A stretch of DNA of 64,000 bases, taken from contig JAXBDG010000010.1 in NCBI GenBank assembly GCA_036320915.1, positions 1,860,001-1,924,000 on the forward strand, written 5' to 3'. The DNA is from Linnemannia elongata (taxonomy: Eukaryota; Mortierellomycota; Mortierellomycetes; Mortierellales; Mortierellaceae). Below are positions 45,694 through 53,885 of this stretch, piece after piece. Every line of letters starts with the position of its first letter. Within the stretch, counting starts at the first letter, position 1. Below the pieces are notes generated by a model that saw nothing but the letters and a program-made list of their open reading frames with translations, made no database searches and was not told where the DNA came from. The position numbers and the translations under genes were made by a program.

Positions 45694-46284
45694 AAGAAAG
45701 GAAAGAGCGCATAAAAACGACGCAAGTGCAAATACCTATTCGACAGCGAACCTCTTCTGCACCATCAACGCTCGAGTTTCGACCAACATCCATTCTAGGA
45801 AGAGTGACATCTAGCAAGAAAAGAAGGTACACTCCCACTTGATGCTTCATGTTTATTTGTTAGTGGACACCTTTGTGATCTATGTTGGCGCGTCACATTT
45901 ACGCTCTTAGTCTGGGCACTTTAACACAAGGATTGCATTGGTCGGTGTGGTTGGAGAATGGGTTAACAAATTAAAGGAAATGGGATTACCTTATTTAAAA
46001 GAATGTCAAGCCATAACATACCATTGCTTGGTTAATTAGGGTTTTTGGTTAGCACTATTGTACAGTACCAAGAGTAACTGGGCTAATGGTGCTTAGCCAC
46101 TGGCTGCGGTCAGAGTGAACAAAGTTTTTAAATGAGGAATTTGAAACGAAATAAGCAGGACATTGTTTTGCTTATGAAACAGGAGAATGAAAGTGTAATA
46201 CCACATCGACTCCTTCTCTCCTGGCAACACATTCAACACCATCGTATTTGGTCCGCATTAAGCAAGGTACCTTATTGTGAGGTT

Positions 46285-47113
46285 TCAATTGCAAGAGGCA
46301 AATAAGAAAAGACTGGCAAGAAGCGCTAATGTATTACTACTCTGCTCAGTTCTCCTGGATAAACGTTCGCCATAGCGAACACTCATCCTCCTCTTCGACA
46401 ACTGCCCCAACACCCAGTCCTTCTCCTCCTTGCCATGCTTGCAGCTCCTTTCAGTAAACCATATCTCTCGAAGATGAAACAAACCGCCCGGCTCTGTAAG
46501 CTCCGAAGCTAGGGAAAACTCTAGTATATCACATCCCCTTCTTAGACCCCATTATTCGCAACTGTGTCAATCGTCCGAGCCGTTGATAGATCTCTCTCTG
46601 TCTCTCTGGACCGAGTTTGAGATCTATCCCTATTCAATAGCCTCGATCTCGCTGTCATTCGACGTGTATCCGAGTAGCTGTCGTAAATGAAGACGGATGT
46701 TGTTCACATCGTCGCCAAGTTCCTTATCTGCACTGGAACTGGGGTCCTTGTCCATCTCTGTCTTAAACCAGGATGGACTGAGATCTCATAGTTTGCATAG
46801 TCGTCACCAGTGCTCTCTCGTCGGTCTAGGAACGTAAAAAACTCGATATCCAGTTCCTCGAGTCCGATGCAACACCACTTGGAGTTATCGATCACTCTTT
46901 TAACAACCTCGTTATGCTCTGCTGTGGGTGAAAGCGTTTGGGAGGCTCATTTCCCTAGACGGGTTGGGTTGTGAGGGCTGGTGGAAGGGTCGAAAGTGTG
47001 CCAAATGGGGAGTGTGGAGATCCTCTCCAATGATGACAAATGGCGGCGCAGGATAGGTGTGAGTCTGGGTCGAGAAAGAGAGCGAGCCCCTGGGGGATCT
47101 CGGGCATGCCCAT
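46285..47113 (-). pseudogene. F-box/LRR pseudogene with internal deletion (psi-5)
   Basis: The N-terminal F-box starts MGMPEIPQGLALFLDPDSHL and CAAICHHW, then shifts frame to a piece matching the family (ISTLPIWHTFDPSTSP). It is joined almost directly to the family C-terminal part (VIDNSKWCCIGLEELDIEFF). The whole leucine-rich middle, several hundred codons in intact relatives, is missing. The tail reads GGLFHLREIWF and KDWVLGQLSKRR after another frame change and ends at 46285. Clearly a dead copy. Confidence 0.75.
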
Positions 47114-48473
47114 GATGAGAGATATGCGTGATACGGAGGTAGGGAGAACAAGGAGTGATGCGTATGTGAGTGTGGTGACAATTGAAATACAGCAAGAAAG
47201 ATAAAGGAAGAAAAGGAAAGAAAGTAGTGAAATTGTGGGGTGTAAAAGGGAATCCAAATAAAACGTAATCGCCGAGGCAAAATAAGGCAGAAGGAAAACA
47301 CGTATTTAAGGCAAGAGTCCAAAGAACCAACTCAAAAGAACAGAGGAGACCTAATGATAAGATTTGATCCGTTGGTATTGACAAATCTTATCAGTGAAAA
47401 AAAAATCTACGCTGCCCTGAACGATGAAGGGTCACTATGGTATCCATAGACGCCCCTTTCCATTGTACAGTCTACCCCTCTACTTGCCTCCTCTTTCTTC
47501 TTGCTCTATGGTCTGCCTTGCTTGATTATCTACTTTATATCTTCCCGTGTAACATCGTGACTTGGAGGGAAAGGGTTGGCATTGGAACAGACATAGGGCC
47601 ACAAAGCGAACTTCCTGCTGCTTGTTACTTTCTTCTGTCTCTTAGACACTTACTCCTCGTCCTCATCATCACAAACGCCAGTTCTTCCCTCGTCCTACAT
47701 CCTTCACCCTTTCTCATTCTTCATTTTCCAACATTCCTCGGCTTGTTTTTCTAAATCAACCTTGTAATCAGCAGACACGTTGATCCTAACCGAATGTAAT
47801 ACCCGCTACATCACAACCAAGACAATTCTATAGTCGGCCGACAACGGACAATTAGAGACGCTCGCCATGCTCATTTACTTCCCGCTCATCCTTTTGTCAA
47901 CACCCAACATTCATCATCAGGACTACCACGCGCCTTTTGTACTTTTCACTTTCGTCACCAACATCATACAACAAGACAAGGATATGTTGAGCAAAGTACG
48001 CTAAAACGCTATTGAGAAGAACACATCTGTGCTAACCTAACTTCCTCTTTTCTGTTCACATAGTCAGCTGTGGGCTTCTCTGGCCATTTTTAACAAGAAA
48101 CAACATATTAAAACAATATCGATCAAAAAGCAGCAGAAATACCTCATCTAAGACGTAAGAGTTGTGCTCTTCCTGCACGAGTTTCATGAATGACCTGGTG
48201 AACGTTATTGCCCAAGATTACAAAAGATACTTGCTGACGCGTATTGATGGACGTTTAAAACCTAAGTAGGCCCCTGTCGCCTCACCACCCTTCGCACTCT
48301 TTGATACTGTTCCTGTCTTCCGCCAGGTGTAAAAGACATCACGGCTAGTGCAAGGTAAGAGTATAAGGAACCTTATGTTACTCGACTACAATTTACTCCG
48401 CAGTCAAAAGGCGTTTATGTCCCAACGTTGACCCTTAATTGCTTCGCCATTTTTCATTAGGCCACTCACCACG
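47114..48473. promoter_or_regulatory. Upstream region of the NACHT-WD40 gene
   Basis: Divergent spacer between psi-5 and the NACHT gene. A GTAAGA donor at 48355 and a TTTTTCATTAG acceptor at 48460 define a likely 106-nt intron in the 5' leader, ending 13 nt before the ATG. A second possible leader acceptor (TTCACATAG) is near 48062. No coding gene is seen. Confidence 0.5.
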
Positions 48474-51400
48474 ATGAACAACCCCCCTCTCGACCAACTG
48501 GATCCCAATGTCCCTGACAAGGACAGCCCCGACACCACTCAACCTCCTTCCAGGAAGCGCGATAAGTTTCTCAAGTTCTTTGGCGTCCCCAAATCCTTGG
48601 CCAAGGTCAAGGCTATGTCTTCGACTCAGTCGTTGGATTCTCAGGATCACTCCCAGCAGTCAACTCAGCCATCTAGTGCCTCTCAGGTCGACGACAATCA
48701 GGACAACCCTATGCCAATAGCGCAGACTGAGGACCTTATCCGCTCAGTCATCTTTCCGGAGAACGTCGCCAAACCCTCTGTCAGGACTGCATTGCCAGGC
48801 CTCCAGGAGCGCATTGAAAGTACTGATCAATTGCTATATTGCAACATACTGCTTCTCCAGGATTCAGTCATCTCTTCGTCATCTGATGTAGGAGAAGAGA
48901 AGGCAACCAATGATCCCGCCAATACACTCCAGGTGCCCACGCTCGACAAGGGTGAACAAACGTGGCTGACAAAGGTCAAGGAAGACCCAGTGGCACAAGA
49001 TCGTATGCAGTGGCTCGTTACCAAGATGGTCGAGGCGTACATCGTGGACACCACCAAGGACTCGATCAAGATTGCCGAGATTGTCGCTCTCGGACCTGTT
49101 CTGCAGGAGGAGCCCTACCGCAAATTGCTGTCATCGTTTATCGCCGACTTTGACGATTCTCGCATTTTGGATATTAACCTGCTTCAAGGTCTCGTCCGAC
49201 TGGTCCAGTCTGCCTCACCTGGGTTTCTCGTATCTGACGATTTGATCAAGGTCCTCAGCCTCCTCAGGACCCATTTGGAGGACACGCACCAGCACTCCCC
49301 TGAGCACCTTTGCCACCTCACATCGGCTGTCTCCAGGATCCTCGATGTGATGGCCGACCACAAGGTTCTGGATTTGGATCGAGTCATGGAGCACGAGCCA
49401 CTGTCTGCCGTTCTGTCAGGGCTGAGGGAAAGCACTGATCCCTACTTGATGTATCAGGCTTGCTACGCTTTCCAAGCGCTCCAGTATGTGCCTGATGATG
49501 AGACCGCTCTGCAGACGGTGTTGAGGCACTCGACTGGTGTGGTGGATGGTCTAGTCAAGGTCACAAGTGTGATGAAATTAGATCTGGGCTCAGTTCTAGA
49601 AGGACTGGAAAAGTTGCAGGAGGTGGCCATTAGTGCATTCGAGATCGCCGGCGCTGTCTATGAAGGCGTTGGTTCGCTGATGGAGAGTGGTCGAGAGGCT
49701 CTTGAGAGTCTGAAGGAAGGGCTTGGATCAGGGCAGAAGAGGCTTTGGTATCCTGCCGTCCGTGCTGCGCACGCATTTGTCCAAGCCGGCCAGTTGAGGG
49801 AACTGAAGAAGCTGATTGTCGAGGCACCCTGTCGCCAGGATCCCTTGTTCCAGTGGAGTATCTGCCAGCTGCTAGGTGAGATTGCAGTCGACTCTGTCTG
49901 GACCATCGAGACTCGACAGCAAGCCATTGACCTTCTTGGTCATCTCTACAAAGAGGATCAGGAATGGGGTCGTGACGAGAGTGTTAAAGCATGGAGGGTG
50001 ACTATCCTTGACAAGCTAGGATCCACCTCTGAACAAGCCATCAACAAGTACGCCCTTGCCTTGTTCCAAGAACTCGACTTGGGCAACACTCCCAGGACTC
50101 AGCACCCTTACCCCTTGAGATCCCACCTCCCTATCCCAGAATCGTCTCCAATCCTTGCCAAGGTCCAGGGGATCCCTTACATGGAGTATGATCTCTATAA
50201 GCTTCGAATGCAGAGACTCAACGATGCCAAGCTGTCCATCTACATCTCTCCCATGGCCAAGGCCAGCCTTCAATCTCAGGACAACGAGGTCTTCCCGCTC
50301 ATGGACAAGATGCAGGAATTCCTGACCAGTGACTGTCAGGTCATGTTGATCCTGGGAGACTCTGGAGCTGGCAAGTCAACCTTCAACAAACATCTCGAAC
50401 ATCGACTCTGGACAGAGTACGTGCGCGGCGGGTGTATCCCTCTTTTCATTAACCTCCCAGCCCTTCAGAATCCGGTCAAAGACCTGATGGGTGAGCAATT
50501 GAAAGATCACAACTTTTCGGAGGAGCAAATCCAGGAACTGAAGCAACATCGGCAGTTCATTGTCATTTGCGATGGATACGACGAAAGCCAGCTCACCGTC
50601 AACATTCACGACTCAAACAACTTCAACACCTCTGGACAGTGGAATGTCAAGCTTGTCATCAGTTGCAGGAGCCAGTACCTTGGCCAGGACTACCGCGACC
50701 GGTTTGTTCCATATGGAGGTGATCACTACAACCGCCCTTGCGTCGATCAGTTCCAAGAGGCCGTCATCTCCCCTTTTTCGACAGAGCAGATCAAGGACTA
50801 TGTCGAGCAGTATGTTCCCTTGGAGCCTAGGACCTGGCGCACTGAGGACTACATGGACATGCTGATGGTCATCCCTAACCTCATGGACCTAGTAAAGAAC
50901 CCTTTCCTGCTCTCGCTCGCATTGGAAGCACTACCTGGGGTCGTTAAAGGCACGCAGGATCTGTCGACTATCAAGATCACCCGTGCTCAGCTTTACGACA
51001 CATTTGTGAAGCACTGGAGCGATGTCAATAAGCGACGACTTCAATGCAACACCTTGTCCACGGAAGATCGTGCAGTCTTTGATGACCTTTTGGACGCGGG
51101 GTTTATTTCGACAAGCATTGACTATTCTACACGACTAGCGCTGGCGATCTTTGAGAAGCAGGACGGGAACCCGATTGTCCAGTATATTCACTACAAGGAC
51201 AAGAACACTTGGAGAGCTCAGTTCTTTGGACAGGACCCCGATGTGCGACTTCTACGCGAATCGAGCCCCCTGACTCGTACCGGCAACCTGTACCGCTACC
51301 TTCACCGGTCCATACTTGAGTATTTTTTCTCGCGCGCTATCGTTGATCCAAGCAGTCATGGCAGTGACGATGAATCGACCCTCCAGAAGAAACCTATCTC

Positions 51401-53741
51401 GCCTGACGACCAGTTAGTCGACACCAACGGTCCTTTGTTCACGCGTAACCTACTTGCCGAGCCTTCAGTGATCCAGTTCTTGAGTGATCGTGTGAGGCAG
51501 AGTGACAAATTCAAGCAGTATTTCCTGTCAGTCATCGAGCTGTCCAAGTCGAGCGAGCAAGCAAGCCAAGCTGCGGCTAACGCCATCACCATCTTGGTCC
51601 GAGCCGGTGTGCATTTCAATGGAGTCGATTTCCGAGGCATTCGTATTCCAGGAGCGGATCTTACCGGTGGGCAGTTCGACTCGGCACAACTGCAGGATGC
51701 TGACTTGACAGGTGTCAATCTCTCGAAGGTATGGATTCGACAGGCGGATCTCAGCAGAGCGTGTATGGATGGAGCTCGGTTTGGAGAGCTGCCGTGCTTG
51801 GAGGAGCTGGATGGGGTTTCGTCATGCGCCTTTTCGTCGGACGGTAATTATCTTGCGGCGGGCCTGCGCAGCGGCAACATCAGCATCTACGACACTGCAA
51901 CCAGGACAAAGATTCAAGTACTCCAAGGGCATCATTGCCGTGTTAAAAGTCTTGTTTACTCACCGAATAACCAGCAACTTCTCTCTGGCAGCGACGACAA
52001 AACAGCACGGCTATGGAACAGCGAGACTGGATCTACCGATCTCATTTTGGAGGGACACTCACATGAGGTGAGGGAGGTGGCGTTCTCTCCAACAGGCCAG
52101 CAGGTTGCATCGGCTAGTAATGACAATTCGATACGACTCTGGGACGCTCGGACTGGTGCTGCTGTCTTCGTCTTGACCGACAACATCGACGAGATTGCCG
52201 GCATTGCATATTCACCAGACGGAAACAGGATTGCCTGCGTCGGCCGAGATAAAACTATCCGAATATTCGACACACTCGCCGGATTGCTTGTGTTGGAGAC
52301 TTGCAAGGACGATTTCCATAATTGTGTCACATACTCCCATGACGGCCAGCTAATCGCTACAGGCTCAGGAAACCGGTTGCAGCTGTGGGAGGCAGAAGCG
52401 ACCACTTTTGGGCTCGGACGAGGTTGGGAGGCACACATGCATGGAATTAGGAGCATCGCCTTTTCACCCGACGACCGATGGGTTGCGTCATGCAGTTGGG
52501 ATCGTACAGTGAAGCTGTGGGATTCTGGTTCCGGCTTACTTGTCTCATCATTCGTAAACCATACGGACTTTGTCAACTGCGTTCGGTTTTCACCAGATGG
52601 CTCGCTTATCGCTTCAGCAGGTGACGACAAAACTCTGCGACTGTGGGAAGTGAACTCGCTTGGAACGGGACTCGACTCTCAGGACACAGTAAACCTACAT
52701 TTATGCGCGACATACTCTCCAGACGGACGGCAGCTCATCACTGGCAGTTGTAACGCACCCATGCGACAACTCAACACGGATTCAGGAGACGTCGAGTTTG
52801 TTTTTCCTGATCACCTGCAAAACACATATTGCATTGCATTCTCTCCAGACGGTCTCCAGATAGCCTTCGGTGGCATGGGACAGGCAGTAATTCTATGGAG
52901 CGTTGAATCCCGCGCTGCTTCTTTTGTTTTTCCTACACGCAACTCAAGCGTGAATTCTGTGGCCTTCTCACCTTGCGGTTGCTGGCTTGCTTCCGGCGGA
53001 TTTGACTCGAAGGTGCATCTTTGGGATACCCGTTCAGGAGCAGGCGGTCATGTTCTGGATGGTCATGAGGGAATTATACAAAGTGTTGCTTTTTCTCCGG
53101 ATGGTCGTTGGATTGGATTGGCTCGCATGAATGGAAAGATCCAGCTTTGGGAGGTGGGCACTGGCGAACTCAAGGCAGATAGGACGATCGATGTCGATCT
53201 GGGCGGAATTAACGTTGTCGTTTACAAGCCCGGCTGTCTCCAGATCGCCTCCTGCCACGGAGATGGGACCATTCGATTGTGGGACGATGATCAACAGCTC
53301 CAAGGTTTCCGATATATTGTGAAGCAACGCCAGTTCAGCTCCAAATTTGGGCTCTCATCTTGCGGTCAATGGGCAGCAACAGCCCACCACAGATGTGTTC
53401 GGCTCTGGAAGCTGCCGTCCCCGGATCAAGATCAGCAGGAGTTATCGCTACAGGATCAGGATTGTGATTTAACCATTGAAGGGTTCACAGCAGTCGTTAG
53501 CGATGTTGTTTGGAGACCCAACAAGTTGGAGTTTGCGACGACAAGTCATGAGGGATCGATCCGTGCCTGGCAGGTAGTGGAGGACAAGGATGGGTCAGGA
53601 GGAGTATCCGTTCAGCTACTGTGGTCGTCTGGACCATCTCCTTTTGCTGCTTCTGGTGTCGTCCTCAATGATGCTGTCGGTCTCAGTCCCAACAACCGCA
53701 AATTACTTGAGCAGCGCGGTGCTATTACCGTCACCCTGTAA
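48474..53741 (+). CDS. NLR-like STAND NTPase: helical N-terminus, NACHT, pentapeptide, 14 WD40
   Basis: 1755 residues, no coding intron. Residues 1-80 are polar and disordered. Residues about 90-560 are alpha-helical, ARM/HEAT-like, and include a Gly-rich amphipathic stretch at about 368-420 (FEIAGAVYEGVGSLMESGRE). The NACHT ATPase has Walker A GDSGAGKS at 628-635, Walker B FIVICDGYDE, a sensor-type VKLVISCRSQ and the helical motif NPFLLSLALEALP. A pentapeptide-like segment (GADLTGGQFDSAQLQDADLT, about 1055-1105) follows. Then come 14 WD40 repeats from about 1114, enough for two seven-bladed propellers. STAND proteins of this kind are ATP-switch sensors, and fungal ones act in heterokaryon incompatibility and other non-self responses. 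No HET, HeLo, patatin or nucleosidase effector domain is visible. The blades differ in sequence, so this is not the recently amplified HET-D/E type. The first ATG is used, just after a leader intron. Confidence 0.93.
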   Translation: MNNPPLDQLDPNVPDKDSPDTTQPPSRKRDKFLKFFGVPKSLAKVKAMSSTQSLDSQDHSQQSTQPSSASQVDDNQDNPMPIAQTEDLIRSVIFPENVAKPSVRTALPGLQERIESTDQLLYCNILLLQDSVISSSSDVGEEKATNDPANTLQVPTLDKGEQTWLTKVKEDPVAQDRMQWLVTKMVEAYIVDTTKDSIKIAEIVALGPVLQEEPYRKLLSSFIADFDDSRILDINLLQGLVRLVQSASPGFLVSDDLIKVLSLLRTHLEDTHQHSPEHLCHLTSAVSRILDVMADHKVLDLDRVMEHEPLSAVLSGLRESTDPYLMYQACYAFQALQYVPDDETALQTVLRHSTGVVDGLVKVTSVMKLDLGSVLEGLEKLQEVAISAFEIAGAVYEGVGSLMESGREALESLKEGLGSGQKRLWYPAVRAAHAFVQAGQLRELKKLIVEAPCRQDPLFQWSICQLLGEIAVDSVWTIETRQQAIDLLGHLYKEDQEWGRDESVKAWRVTILDKLGSTSEQAINKYALALFQELDLGNTPRTQHPYPLRSHLPIPESSPILAKVQGIPYMEYDLYKLRMQRLNDAKLSIYISPMAKASLQSQDNEVFPLMDKMQEFLTSDCQVMLILGDSGAGKSTFNKHLEHRLWTEYVRGGCIPLFINLPALQNPVKDLMGEQLKDHNFSEEQIQELKQHRQFIVICDGYDESQLTVNIHDSNNFNTSGQWNVKLVISCRSQYLGQDYRDRFVPYGGDHYNRPCVDQFQEAVISPFSTEQIKDYVEQYVPLEPRTWRTEDYMDMLMVIPNLMDLVKNPFLLSLALEALPGVVKGTQDLSTIKITRAQLYDTFVKHWSDVNKRRLQCNTLSTEDRAVFDDLLDAGFISTSIDYSTRLALAIFEKQDGNPIVQYIHYKDKNTWRAQFFGQDPDVRLLRESSPLTRTGNLYRYLHRSILEYFFSRAIVDPSSHGSDDESTLQKKPISPDDQLVDTNGPLFTRNLLAEPSVIQFLSDRVRQSDKFKQYFLSVIELSKSSEQASQAAANAITILVRAGVHFNGVDFRGIRIPGADLTGGQFDSAQLQDADLTGVNLSKVWIRQADLSRACMDGARFGELPCLEELDGVSSCAFSSDGNYLAAGLRSGNISIYDTATRTKIQVLQGHHCRVKSLVYSPNNQQLLSGSDDKTARLWNSETGSTDLILEGHSHEVREVAFSPTGQQVASASNDNSIRLWDARTGAAVFVLTDNIDEIAGIAYSPDGNRIACVGRDKTIRIFDTLAGLLVLETCKDDFHNCVTYSHDGQLIATGSGNRLQLWEAEATTFGLGRGWEAHMHGIRSIAFSPDDRWVASCSWDRTVKLWDSGSGLLVSSFVNHTDFVNCVRFSPDGSLIASAGDDKTLRLWEVNSLGTGLDSQDTVNLHLCATYSPDGRQLITGSCNAPMRQLNTDSGDVEFVFPDHLQNTYCIAFSPDGLQIAFGGMGQAVILWSVESRAASFVFPTRNSSVNSVAFSPCGCWLASGGFDSKVHLWDTRSGAGGHVLDGHEGIIQSVAFSPDGRWIGLARMNGKIQLWEVGTGELKADRTIDVDLGGINVVVYKPGCLQIASCHGDGTIRLWDDDQQLQGFRYIVKQRQFSSKFGLSSCGQWAATAHHRCVRLWKLPSPDQDQQELSLQDQDCDLTIEGFTAVVSDVVWRPNKLEFATTSHEGSIRAWQVVEDKDGSGGVSVQLLWSSGPSPFAASGVVLNDAVGLSPNNRKLLEQRGAITVTL

Positions 53742-53885
53742 TCGTCCTTTTTATTACGACAGAACATTGAATTCGTCCTCTCCCACTTCGCGTCCAGCCC
53801 GTGCGCTTCAACGCATGCCACTCAAAAAATAAAAAAAAATATATATATATTATGCATAATGGCCAGGACCATGTCTATCACTACA
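53742..53885. other. Short spacer between convergent genes
   Basis: 144 bp between the stops of the NACHT gene and the next F-box gene, with AATAAA at 53828-53833 and an (AT)n run. The two transcripts probably overlap at their 3' ends. Confidence 0.6.

Larger units (their letters stand above)
44927..46284. other. Intergenic region with tandem repeats
   Basis: Contains a 16-base G run (45216-45231) and a 53-bp tandem repeat (45533-45693). Minus-strand pieces that could be remnants of coding DNA include NTVLVVDNILRYCQLAVDN near 45270-45330 and EWLSHLIKKVRN near 45450-45490. I cannot join them into a gene. Confidence 0.4.

Noticed and set aside
45465..45850. Repeat-encoded minus-strand protein across the 53-bp array
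   Set aside because: The unit is not a multiple of three, so successive copies are read in different frames.
47437..47754. Hydrophobic 105-codon ATG frame upstream of the NACHT gene
   Set aside because: Membrane-like character follows from CT/TT richness, and there is no protein-like motif.
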